A stretch of DNA of 27,600 bases from DATBLY01 sp036555125. Its GTDB lineage: Bacteria > Actinomycetota > UBA4738 > HRBIN12. The position numbers were made by a program, and so were the translations under genes. Below the pieces are notes generated by a model. The model was not told where the DNA came from and made no database searches. It worked only from the letters and a program-made list of their open reading frames with translations. The stretch is from assembly GCA_036555125.1 (NCBI GenBank), contig DATBLY010000096.1, positions 1-27,600 on the forward strand, written 5' to 3'. Of the stretch, positions 1 through 6,973 are shown one piece after another (the stretch's first letter is position 1; every line of letters starts with the position of its first letter).

Positions 1-137
1 GCACGCAGACGCGGACGGATTCGCGCGGTACCTGGCCCTGTCGCGGGATGCGCTGCTCGGGCTCTCGTCACGGCTCGGCGTGCCCGTGGACGAGCTCCCC
101 CGGGCGCTCGGCCGCCCGCGCAGCTCGCCCGCGCGGC
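1..137. repeat. Direct repeat copy 1 (partner 483-619)
   Basis: The first 137 bases are identical to 483-619, at an offset of 482 bases. The match begins at the first base of the window and stops at 138/620. Copy 2 lies in frame within the hypothetical gene ending at 675. Copy 1 would have to be read in another frame (frame 2) to give the same peptide, and it joins sequence that reads in frame 1. Copy 1 is therefore the foreign piece, either an assembly artefact at a contig end or a partial duplication. Confidence 0.9.
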
Positions 138-138
138 G

Positions 139-675
139 CACCGCGAGGCGCTCCTGGAGTGGCTGCGCGCGTGGGGGTGTCGGCACCTCCGGCGCCAGGA
201 CACCCGCCGGTCCTCCGACGCGCTCCGGCGGTGGTGGACCGTGGCCGGCGCGGACCTGCCGCCGGCCGACGCGCCGCTGACCGAGCTCACCGAGGCGCAG
301 CTCCTCGGGATCGGCCGCGCCTACGTCTCGCTCGCCCGACGCCGGGCCGCCGTCCGCGCGAGCGGCCGGGGCGACGTCGCCGTCACGTTCGGCGACACCG
401 CCGCCTCGAAGGCCCTGTTCGCGCTCCGGCCCCAGGCCGTCCCGCCGTGGGACGCGCCGATGCGCGCGGCGTTCGGGTGGCGGCACGCAGACGCGGACGG
501 ATTCGCGCGGTACCTGGCCCTGTCGCGGGATGCGCTGCTCGGGCTCTCGTCACGGCTCGGCGTGCCCGTGGACGAGCTCCCCCGGGCGCTCGGCCGCCCG
601 CGCAGCTCGCCCGCGCGGCTGGTGGACGAGTTCCTGTGGATCCGGATCACGCGCGGATCGGGACGGAACGGCTGA
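139..675 (+). CDS. Hypothetical protein, 5'-truncated by the repeat
   Basis: The frame is open from about base 133 to the TGA at 673-675 and has strong third-position GC preference, which argues that it is coding. Natural-looking protein starts just after the repeat boundary, with residues HREALLEWLRAWGCRHL. Upstream of base 138 the reading frame is that of the repeat and is not native, so the true start is missing. The first in-frame GTG is at 241, but codons before it look coding. A central motif reading FGDTAASKALFALRP followed by PPWD weakly resembles a helix-hairpin-helix-like motif seen in some uncharacterised actinobacterial proteins (from memory, not verified). No signal peptide or membrane segment is visible. 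Function is unknown. It converges with the M23 peptidase gene. Confidence 0.6.
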   Translation, partial: HREALLEWLRAWGCRHLRRQDTRRSSDALRRWWTVAGADLPPADAPLTELTEAQLLGIGRAYVSLARRRAAVRASGRGDVAVTFGDTAASKALFALRPQAVPPWDAPMRAAFGWRHADADGFARYLALSRDALLGLSSRLGVPVDELPRALGRPRSSPARLVDEFLWIRITRGSGRNG

Positions 676-1322
676 GCCCCACGGCGGTGCGACGGGCCTC
701 CTGGGAGCGAGACCGGTTCACGGCAGCTCCGGGGTGACGTCGCGCCCGGCGCACCAGGCCGCAGGTACCGGTACGGCCAGACCTCGCCGCGCCGCGTCTC
801 CCAGTCGCCCGGCGTCGTCGGGTGCGAGATCCCGAAGTGCAGGTGCGGCACGCTCAGGCGCGCGTTGCCGGTCTGGCCGAGCCGGCCCAGCGTGCTCCCC
901 GCCGACACGCGGTCCCCGTGGTGCAAGCCCCGCGTGACCGAGTCGAGATGAGAGGTGTAGTAGCGGACCCCGTCGTCGCCGACGATGCTGACGAACTTCC
1001 CGCCGCGCGTGGCGGGGTCGTCGACCTCGGGGCGCCAGCGGTCGACGCGGTTCACGGCGTCCACGACCCCGTTCGTCACCGCGAGCACCCGCGTGCCCCG
1101 CGGCGCGAAGATGTCGGTCGCCGGGTAGTCGTGATGCGTCGGTCCGTAGCTCGCGCGCCCGCACCGTCGCAGGGGGAACCGGTACGGGTGGGCGCCGCGT
1201 TCCGCCCGGATCGCGAGCCGGTCCGAGCCGGGAGACGACGGCATCGCGATCGCCGTTCCGCTCCACGTTCCGACCACCAGGAGCGCCAGCGCCGCCGCGG
1301 CGAGACGCCTCGAACGGGTCAC
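321..1322 (-). CDS. Secreted M23-family (LytM-like) metallopeptidase
   Basis: Predicted zinc endopeptidase acting on cell-wall peptidoglycan outside the membrane. It begins with GTG at 1322. Residues 1-26 form a signal peptide: basic start, hydrophobic stretch, then AIA. Family motifs follow: HHDYPATD (residues 63-70; His and Asp zinc ligands), FAPRGTRVLAV, SHLDS near 125 and PHLHFG at 159-164, which holds the HxH ligand pair. The recognisable protein ends near residue 200 (about base 720). Beyond that the frame stays open to 321 only because it runs antisense to the hypothetical gene ending at 675, and this tail is Ser/Arg-rich shadow sequence. A TGA at 718-720 in a neighbouring frame would end the protein as DVTPELP. 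A one- or two-base error or frameshift near 735-745 is therefore likely, and the real gene is probably about 718-1322. Confidence 0.8.
   Translation of the reverse strand: MTRSRRLAAAALALLVVGTWSGTAIAMPSSPGSDRLAIRAERGAHPYRFPLRRCGRASYGPTHHDYPATDIFAPRGTRVLAVTNGVVDAVNRVDRWRPEVDDPATRGGKFVSIVGDDGVRYYTSHLDSVTRGLHHGDRVSAGSTLGRLGQTGNARLSVPHLHFGISHPTTPGDWETRRGEVWPYRYLRPGAPGATSPRSCREPVSLPGGPSHRRGAQPFRPDPRVIRIHRNSSTSRAGELRGRPSARGSSSTGTPSRDESPSSASRDRARYRANPSASACRHPNAARIGASHGGTAWGRSANRAFEAAVSPNVTATSPRPLARTAARRRASET
483..619. repeat. Direct repeat copy 2, native and in frame
   Basis: Identical to bases 1-137. Here the repeat sits in frame within the coding sequence that ends at 675, with natural-looking protein on both sides, so this is the original copy. 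Confidence 0.9.
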
Positions 1323-1381
1323 CGCCGTCGCCCGGGGAGCCGGACCGGAAGAACCATCGCGCTCCCGGCGTCCGCCGGCGG

Positions 1382-1483
1382 CTACGCGGCGGCGAACTCG
1401 CGGCGGACCCGGTCCAGCGCCTTGTACGCGCTGAACAGCGCCAGGGCGAGGCCGACCAGGGCGAGGATCTGCTTGAGGGTCAT
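1382..1483 (-). CDS. Small membrane protein, 33 residues
   Basis: ATG at 1483-1481, TAG at 1384-1382. All 33 sense codons end in G or C, as expected of real genes here. The peptide has a short polar start (MTLKQ), a hydrophobic stretch of about 16 residues (ILALVGLALALFSAY) and a basic then acidic C-terminus (KALDRVRREFAAA). This fits a single-pass membrane peptide. No good Shine-Dalgarno sequence is visible. It lies 59 bases upstream of the M23 gene on the same strand and may be co-transcribed with it. Family unknown. It could be chance, but the codon bias argues against that. Confidence 0.5.
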   Translation of the reverse strand: MTLKQILALVGLALALFSAYKALDRVRREFAAA

Positions 1484-1571
1484 GGGCCGATGCTACCTGG
1501 ACGCCCGCATCCCGCGGTCGGACGATCCGTCCGCGGTGGCTCGCTGCATCGGCGCGACCGACCCGCGGGGA

Positions 1572-1601
1572 TTGACCGGCTCCCGACCGTCCTGCTACAC
1601 A
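1572..1601 (+). promoter_or_regulatory. Candidate sigma-70-type promoter
   Basis: TTGACC at 1572-1577 matches five of six bases of the -35 consensus. It is followed after 18 bases by TACACA at 1596-1601, a weak -10 match preceded by TGC. It lies about 55 bases before the start at 1655. Confidence 0.35.
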
Positions 1602-1654
1602 CGCGCTCAGGTCCGGCGCGCCACGGGGCCGGCCACGGAGGGGGAGGGGTCCCG

Positions 1655-2683
1655 ATGATGCATCGAACGACCGGCCGCGTGGCGGCCATCCTGCTGACGG
1701 TCGCGGCGACGGTGGCGGGGCTCGCCCCGTCGGCGGCGGCCGGCGTGCCGTACGAGTTCGCCGGACCGGTCTTCGGGATGGCGGCCGGCCCGGCCGACGT
1801 CCTGTTCGTCGCCGACGCCGGCGCCGGGGTCGTCCGGCTGCAGGGCGGCGCCGGCGAGGTGGTGGCGCAGCTGCCGGGCGTGACCGACATCGCGCCGGTG
1901 CGGCCGGGCCGGATGTGGGCGATCGCCGGGCGCAAGCTCTTCACGATCCGCCACGGCCATCCGCACTTCCTGGTCGGCCTCGGCAAGTTCGAGCGGATCG
2001 TGAACCCGGACGAGGGCGAGGTCGACTCGAACCCGTTCGACGTGACCGCGCTCGGGACGAAGCGCGCGCTGATCGCCGACGCGGGCGCGAACGCCGTCCT
2101 GGTCGCGAACAGCCGCGGCGGGGTCAACTGGATCGCGACCCTGCCGGACGAGCTGGTGCCGACCGACAACGCGAAGGCGCTCGCCGGATGCCCGGCCGGG
2201 CCGGCCGAGATCTGCGAACTGCCCGACGAGATCCCGGCGCAGCCGGTCGCGACGAGCGTGGCGATCGGCCCCGACGGCGCCTACTACGTCACGGAGCTGA
2301 AGGGGTTCCCGGCGCCGGTCGGGCGCTCCCGGATCTGGCGGATCGAGCCCGGCACGCGGCACGAGCACTGCGACGCGGACGCCGTGGACTCGCCGTGCAC
2401 CGTCGTGGCCGAGGGGTTCACGTCGATCGTCGACCTGACGTTCGGGCCCGACGGCACGGCCTACGTCGTCGAGCTGGACGAGGCGAGCTGGTTCGCGGTC
2501 GAGGTCTTCAACGACGGGATGGTCGGCGGCACGGTCAACGCGTGCGACCCGACGACCTGGACGTGCACGGAGGCGGCGACCGACCTGACGATGCCGATGG
2601 CGGTCGCCGTGAACGACGCGGGCCCGTTCGTGGTCGTCTCGGCGCTGATCCAGGGGGCGACGGAGGTCGTGCCCGTCGCCTGA
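1655..2683 (+). CDS. ScyD/ScyE-like secreted beta-propeller protein
   Basis: Predicted exported protein of 342 residues. I chose ATG 1655 because a strong purine-rich ribosome site (GGAGGGGGAGGGG, 1637-1649) lies just before it; ATG 1658 is also possible. Residues 1 to about 29 form a signal peptide (MMHRTTGR, hydrophobic run, then SAAAG). The mature part carries NHL/YVTN-like propeller repeats, visible as phrases such as DVLFVADAGAGVVRL, NPFDVTAL, IADAGANAVLVAN, VAIGPDGAYYVTELKGFP and LTFGPDGTAYVVELDEA. The ELKGFPAPVGRSRIWRI block is characteristic of proteins annotated as ScyD/ScyE family in Actinomycetota. The substrate is unknown, and the name from scytonemin clusters does not imply scytonemin synthesis here. 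Cysteine pairs in the second half suit an extracellular location. Confidence 0.8.
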   Translation: MMHRTTGRVAAILLTVAATVAGLAPSAAAGVPYEFAGPVFGMAAGPADVLFVADAGAGVVRLQGGAGEVVAQLPGVTDIAPVRPGRMWAIAGRKLFTIRHGHPHFLVGLGKFERIVNPDEGEVDSNPFDVTALGTKRALIADAGANAVLVANSRGGVNWIATLPDELVPTDNAKALAGCPAGPAEICELPDEIPAQPVATSVAIGPDGAYYVTELKGFPAPVGRSRIWRIEPGTRHEHCDADAVDSPCTVVAEGFTSIVDLTFGPDGTAYVVELDEASWFAVEVFNDGMVGGTVNACDPTTWTCTEAATDLTMPMAVAVNDAGPFVVVSALIQGATEVVPVA

Positions 2684-2727
2684 TCGGCGCGCCCGACCCG
2701 GGTTCACGGCCCGGCCGCCACGCGGGC

Positions 2728-2733
2728 TAGGGT
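2728..2733 (+). promoter_or_regulatory. Candidate -10 element (TAGGGT) for the GcvT-like gene
   Basis: TAGGGT fits the actinobacterial TANNNT -10 form and lies 30 bases before the ATG at 2764. A weak -35-like TTCACG lies at 2703-2708, with a long 19-base spacer. Confidence 0.35.
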
Positions 2734-2763
2734 CGCGCTCCACGACGTCCACCGGAGGTGACC

Positions 2764-3939
2764 ATGTCCGCAACGACCACGGGTACGGGCTCGACCACGC
2801 TGTACTTCGGGCCCTGGTACCGGCGCTCGCCGTTCTTCGAGGCGACGCTCCGCGACGGGTGCACCGCCTACGACATCTACAACCACATGTACCTGCCCGG
2901 GTACTTCGCCGACCCGATCGAGGAGTACTGGCACCTCGTGAACGACGTCGTGATCTTCGACGTGGGCGTGGAGCGCACCGTCCAGGTGCAGGGTCCCGAC
3001 GCCGACCGGCTGATCGACATGCTGACGTGCCGCGACCTGACCCGGTGCGCCGTCGGACAGGGCAAGTACATGATCGTGACGGCGCCCGACGGGGGCATCG
3101 TGAACGACCCGGTCCTGCTGCACGTCGACGAGGACACGTGGTGGATGCAGCTCGCCGACTCCGACGCGGGGCTGTACGCGCTCGGCGTCGCGACGGCCGC
3201 CGGGATGGACGTCGAGGTCTCCTACCCCGAGGCGTACCCGATGCAGGTGCAGGGACCGCGCTCGGTCGACACGCTCGCGCGCCTGGTCGGCGACGGCATC
3301 TACGACCTGAAGTACTACTGGTGCGCGCGGTTCGACGCCGGCGGCATCCCCGTGCTGATCAGCCGCACCGGCTACACCGCGGTGCCGGGGTTCGAGGTGA
3401 ACATCCTCGACGCCTCGCGCGGCACCGAGCTCTGGGACGCCGTGCTCGCCGCGGGCGAGCCGTTCGGGATCCGCCCCGCGATCCCGAGCATGATCCGCCG
3501 GCTGGAGGCCGGCATCTTCAACTACGGATCGGACATGACGCTCGAGAACAACCCGTTCGAGCTGATGGGGATGGAGCGCCTCGTCGAGGAGCAGCCGCAG
3601 GACTACATCGGCAAGGACGCGCTCGAGCGGATCCGCCGCGAGGGCGTGACGCGCAAGCTCGTCGGGATCGACATCGACGGCGACGAGATCGGGTTCGACC
3701 CCACCGACTTCTGGCCCGTCCACCACGGAGGCACACGGGTCGGGGAGGTCACCGACGCCGTCTGGTCGCCGCGCCTCGAGCGCAACATCGGCTACGTCTG
3801 GGTCCCGATCGAGCTGTCGGCCCCGGGCACCGAGCTCGACATCGAGTCCGAGCACGGACCGCTGAAGGGCCGCACGGCCGAGATCCCGTTCGTCGACCCG
3901 TCGAAGGAGGCGCCCGCCGGCTCGCTCCGGCAGGGATGA
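2764..3939 (+). CDS. GcvT/DmdA-like aminomethyltransferase-family protein
   Basis: Cytosolic folate-dependent protein of 391 residues in the glycine-cleavage T-protein fold family. ATG 2764 is preferred over GTG 2758 because GGAGG at 2754-2758 is correctly spaced for it. The N-terminal YDIYNHMYLPGYF, followed by DVGVERTVQVQGPDA, resembles DMSP demethylase (DmdA) and related one-carbon demethylases more than true GcvT. The RRLEAGIFNYGSDMT block is the family's conserved RxExG segment and ends in a GcvT C-terminal barrel (IGYVWVP). No other glycine cleavage genes lie nearby, so the substrate is probably a methylated or aminomethylated compound other than glycine. DMSP activity is not shown. The stop overlaps the next gene's ATG (ATGA). 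Confidence 0.8.
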   Translation: MSATTTGTGSTTLYFGPWYRRSPFFEATLRDGCTAYDIYNHMYLPGYFADPIEEYWHLVNDVVIFDVGVERTVQVQGPDADRLIDMLTCRDLTRCAVGQGKYMIVTAPDGGIVNDPVLLHVDEDTWWMQLADSDAGLYALGVATAAGMDVEVSYPEAYPMQVQGPRSVDTLARLVGDGIYDLKYYWCARFDAGGIPVLISRTGYTAVPGFEVNILDASRGTELWDAVLAAGEPFGIRPAIPSMIRRLEAGIFNYGSDMTLENNPFELMGMERLVEEQPQDYIGKDALERIRREGVTRKLVGIDIDGDEIGFDPTDFWPVHHGGTRVGEVTDAVWSPRLERNIGYVWVPIELSAPGTELDIESEHGPLKGRTAEIPFVDPSKEAPAGSLRQG

Positions 3940-5906
3940 CACAATCCCCTCCGATGTCCCTCGGAACCTCGGATCTGCCCGCGGCCGCGCACGCCGCGCT
4001 CGAGCGGCACGCGTGGGATGAGGCGTTCGACCTGTTCACGCGTGCCGACCAGCAGGGGTCGCTGAACGGCGCCGACCTCGAGGCGCTCTCCACGGCCGCC
4101 TTCTTCACGGCGCACGCGGACCTGATCCTGGAGGCCAAGGAGCGGGCGTTCGCCGCGTACCAGACCGAGGGCGACCAGGCACGGGCTGCGTACCTGGCCC
4201 TCGAGCTCGCGCGCGACTACGGGTTCCGCGGCCGGAGCTCGATCGCGTCGGCCTGGATGCGGCGCGCCGAGCGGCTGCTGGAGACGCTGCCCGAGTGCCC
4301 CGCGCACGGGTTCCTCGCGCTCAACCGGGGCGACGTGGTGCGGATGAGCGGCGACGTCGACGCGGCGCTCCTGTTGTGTGAGGAGGCGCTCGCGATCGGG
4401 ATGCGGACCGGCGACGTCGACCTGCAGGCGCTCGCGCTGACGGAGATCGGGTTCCTGCGGATCGGGACCGGCGAGGTCGACGAGGGCTTCGGACTGCTCG
4501 AGGAAGCCACGGTCGGCGCCGTCAACGGCGAGCTGTCGCCGATCGTCACCGGCATCACGTACTGCAGGATGATCTCGGCGTGCCGCGATCTCTCGGACTA
4601 CAAGCGCGCGAGCGAGTGGACCGAGGCGACCCAGCGCTGGTGCGAGCGACGCTCGGTCAGCGGGTTCCCCGGCGTGTGCCGCGTCCACCGCGCCGAGATC
4701 GTGGCGCTCGGTGGCGAATGGGAGCGGGCCGAGCGCGAGCTCGTGCAGGCCACCGACGAGATCGCGGCGTTCGGTCCGATCCCCCCGCTCGGCGACGGCT
4801 TCTACGCGATCGCCGAGATCCGACTGCGGATGGGCGACCTGACCGGAGCCGAGGAGGCGGCGCGGCAGGCGCACGCGCTCGGCCACACGCCCGAGCCGGC
4901 GCTCTCGCTGATCCGCCTGGCCGAGGGGAAGCGGGAGGCGGCCCTGGCCTCGATCACCGCGGCGCTCGGCGAGCAGACGTGGGACCGGTGGACGCGCACG
5001 CGCCTGCTGCCCGCCCAGGTCGAGATCTCGATCGCGGCCGGCGACGTGGCGCTCGCGCGCCGCGCGGCCGAGGAGCTCGACGAGCTGCTGCCGGCCTACG
5101 AGTCGCCGGCGCTGCGGGCGCGACACCACGAGGCGTTCGGCCGCGTGCTGCTGGCGGAGGGCGACCACATCGCCGCGGGGAAGGAGCTCCGCGACGCGAT
5201 CGCGCGCTGGCGCGAGGTCGGGACGCCGTACGAGGTCGCTCGGTGCCGGATGGTGCTGTCGACCGTGTGCCGCGCGGTCGGCGAGGAGGAGACCGCCGAC
5301 CTCGAGCTCGGGCTCGCCCGTGACGGCTTCGTGCGGCTCGGTGCCACGCTCGACGCCGCTGAGGCGGACCGGATGGTCCGCGAGGTGCAGGAGCGCCGCT
5401 CGGGACCGGTGTCCACCCGCAAGGCGTTCCTGTTCACCGACATCGTCGGCTCGACGAACCTGGCCGAGGCGATGGGCGACGCGCCGTGGGAGCGCCTGCT
5501 CCGCTGGCACGACGACACGCTGCGGGCGCTGTTCGCGACCGGCGGCGGCGAGGTCGTGCACCACACGGGCGACGGGTTCTTCGTGGCGTTCGACACCGCC
5601 GCGAGCGGGATCGCCTGCGCGATCGCGATCCAGCGCGCGCTCGACGAGCACCGGCGAGACAGCGGCTTCGCCCCGCCGGTGCGGATCGGCGTCCACGCGG
5701 CGATGGCGAACCGCCGCGGCGACGACTACAGCGGCGTCGGCGTGCACGTGGCGGCGCGCGTGGCGGCGCTCGCCGGCGGCGGCGAGATCGTGGCGAGCGT
5801 GGAGACGCTCGAGGAGGCCGGCGTCGAAGGGACCGACGTCCGCGAGGTCGAGCTGAAGGGCGTGAGCGAGCCGGTCGCGGTGGCGACGGTCCCCTGGCAG
5901 CGCTAG
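3936..5906 (+). CDS. TPR-domain class III adenylate/guanylate cyclase
   Basis: Predicted cytosolic enzyme of 656 residues making cAMP or cGMP from the nucleoside triphosphate. Residues about 10-480 are helical TPR-like repeats (AWDEAFDLF, DVDAALLLCEEAL, GDLTGAEEAARQA). Residues about 495-650 are the cyclase domain. Both metal aspartates are present, in FLFTDIVGST and HHTGDGFFVAF, and ELKG supplies the usual lysine. The Asn of the transition-state VNxAAR motif is His (VHVAARV), a variation also common in related actinobacterial cyclases, and the Arg is kept. ATG 3936 overlaps the upstream stop. ATG 3954 is a real alternative, because CACAAT at 3940-3945 lies 8 bases before it and could give a leaderless transcript. 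The TPR part probably binds a partner protein. Confidence 0.85.
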   Translation: MTQSPPMSLGTSDLPAAAHAALERHAWDEAFDLFTRADQQGSLNGADLEALSTAAFFTAHADLILEAKERAFAAYQTEGDQARAAYLALELARDYGFRGRSSIASAWMRRAERLLETLPECPAHGFLALNRGDVVRMSGDVDAALLLCEEALAIGMRTGDVDLQALALTEIGFLRIGTGEVDEGFGLLEEATVGAVNGELSPIVTGITYCRMISACRDLSDYKRASEWTEATQRWCERRSVSGFPGVCRVHRAEIVALGGEWERAERELVQATDEIAAFGPIPPLGDGFYAIAEIRLRMGDLTGAEEAARQAHALGHTPEPALSLIRLAEGKREAALASITAALGEQTWDRWTRTRLLPAQVEISIAAGDVALARRAAEELDELLPAYESPALRARHHEAFGRVLLAEGDHIAAGKELRDAIARWREVGTPYEVARCRMVLSTVCRAVGEEETADLELGLARDGFVRLGATLDAAEADRMVREVQERRSGPVSTRKAFLFTDIVGSTNLAEAMGDAPWERLLRWHDDTLRALFATGGGEVVHHTGDGFFVAFDTAASGIACAIAIQRALDEHRRDSGFAPPVRIGVHAAMANRRGDDYSGVGVHVAARVAALAGGGEIVASVETLEEAGVEGTDVREVELKGVSEPVAVATVPWQR

Positions 5907-5914
5907 GCGTCCCC

Positions 5915-5920
5915 TATCCT
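5915..5920 (+). promoter_or_regulatory. Candidate -10 element (TATCCT) for a leaderless transcript
   Basis: TATCCT fits TANNNT and ends 7 bases before the GTG at 5928. No ribosome-binding sequence lies between them, so transcription probably starts at or next to the start codon. Confidence 0.45.
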
Positions 5921-5927
5921 TCGGGCC

Positions 5928-6515
5928 GTGCCCGACACCCAGCTCGGTCCGCGGTTCGACGACGCCCTCGTCTACGCCTCGGACCTGCACCGTTCGCAGC
6001 CCCGCAAGGGCGGCCACGTCCCCTACGTCTCGCACCTGCTGGGCGTGACCTCGCTCGTGATCGAGGAGGGCGGAACCGAGACGCAGGCGATCGCGGCGCT
6101 CCTGCACGACGCCGTCGAGGACCAGGGCGGGCTGCCCCGGCTCGAGGAGATCCGCGCGCGGTTCGGCGACGACGTGGCGGACATCGTCCTCGCGTGCACC
6201 GACAGCACCGAGGACCCGAAGCCCCCGTGGCGGGTCCGCAAGGAAGCGTACGTCGCGCACCTGCCGGTGGCGCGGCCCGACGCGCTCCTGGTCTCGGTCG
6301 CGGACAAGGTGCACAACGCCCGCTCGATCCTGCTGGACCTGCGCAGCGACGGCGTCGGGATGTTCGACCGGTTCACGGGCGGGCGCGAGGGGACGCTCTG
6401 GTACTACCGGACGCTCGTGGGGACCTACCGCGGCATCGAGGGGTTCCGGTCGCGGCTGATCGACGAGCTGGACCGCGTCGTCACCGAGATCGAGCGGATC
6501 GCCGGGTCGAGCTAG
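5928..6515 (+). CDS. Small HD-domain hydrolase, RelA/SpoT hydrolase-like (SAH/MESH1 type)
   Basis: Predicted cytosolic metal-dependent phosphohydrolase of 195 residues, most like the (p)ppGpp hydrolase domain of RelA/SpoT without synthetase, TGS or ACT parts. Motifs in order: VPYVSHLLGV (metal-ligand His), ALLHDAVED (the HD pair and the following ED) and SVADKVHNARSIL (the conserved DxxHN). These match the alarmone hydrolase subgroup better than generic HD proteins. GTG 5928 follows a -10-like TATCCT by 7 bases, suggesting a leaderless message. It converges with the stress-protein gene, and the two stop codons share the palindrome CTAG at 6512-6515. The hydrolase role is known for the family; the alarmone substrate here is inferred. 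Confidence 0.82.
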   Translation: MPDTQLGPRFDDALVYASDLHRSQPRKGGHVPYVSHLLGVTSLVIEEGGTETQAIAALLHDAVEDQGGLPRLEEIRARFGDDVADIVLACTDSTEDPKPPWRVRKEAYVAHLPVARPDALLVSVADKVHNARSILLDLRSDGVGMFDRFTGGREGTLWYYRTLVGTYRGIEGFRSRLIDELDRVVTEIERIAGSS

Positions 6516-6973
6516 TCGCGCGAAGCGCTCCCCCGGTCGCCGGCCGGCGTGACGAGCACCGGGCGCTCCGCGAACTCCAGGACGTGCGCCGCGAGGCTCC
6601 CCAGCAGCGGCGACGCCGGCCCGCGCCGGCCGGTCCGGCCGATCACGATCAGCTGGGGATCCCACGAGCGGATCTCGTCCAGGATCTCCTCGAGCGGGTC
6701 GCCCCCGCGCAGCACGGTGCCCACCGCGACGCCGTGCGTCCGGCCGAGCTCCTGCACGTGGCCCAGCACGGAGTGGCCGGCTTGGTCCAGTCGCTCGGCG
6801 GTCCCGGTCCCGCCGACGGTCGCCTCCAGCGCGCGGGCCACCGCGTGGTCCTCGACGACGTAGATCGCCCGCACCTCCGCGCCCAGGTCCGAGGCGAGCT
6901 CGACCGCGACCCGGGCGGCCTCCATCGACACCGACGAGCCGTCGACGCACAGCAGGAGCCGCGCCCCCTTCAT
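6512..6973 (-). CDS. Universal stress protein (UspA family), ATP-binding type
   Basis: Cytosolic protein of 153 residues with a single Usp domain. The start of strand 1 reads LLLCVDGSS with the nucleotide-contacting Asp. The C-terminal GRTGRRGPASPLLGS fits the family ATP-binding pattern Gly-2x-Gly-9x-Gly-Ser, so this is likely an ATP-binding Usp. ATG at 6973-6971 overlaps the stop of the ATPase D subunit gene as ATGA, so it is the last, translationally coupled gene of the V/A-ATPase operon. That placement suggests a role linked to energy state, for example acting with or on the ATPase, but no direct evidence is visible. It ends convergently with the HD hydrolase gene. Confidence 0.88.
   Translation of the reverse strand: MKGARLLLCVDGSSVSMEAARVAVELASDLGAEVRAIYVVEDHAVARALEATVGGTGTAERLDQAGHSVLGHVQELGRTHGVAVGTVLRGGDPLEEILDEIRSWDPQLIVIGRTGRRGPASPLLGSLAAHVLEFAERPVLVTPAGDRGSASRD

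Noticed and set aside
48..737. 229-residue plus-strand ORF at the left edge
   Set aside because: Its frame is not the one with natural protein content; it is an Arg/Pro/Ala shadow of the hypothetical gene.
2764..3939. True glycine-cleavage T protein or proven DMSP demethylase
   Set aside because: No gcvH or gcvP nearby, and resemblance to DmdA is at family level only; the substrate cannot be fixed from sequence.
3792..6950. 1052-residue ORF on the minus strand
   Set aside because: It runs antisense to the GcvT-like, cyclase and HD genes. It is Arg/Asp/Ala low-complexity with no motif, as expected from high third-position GC.
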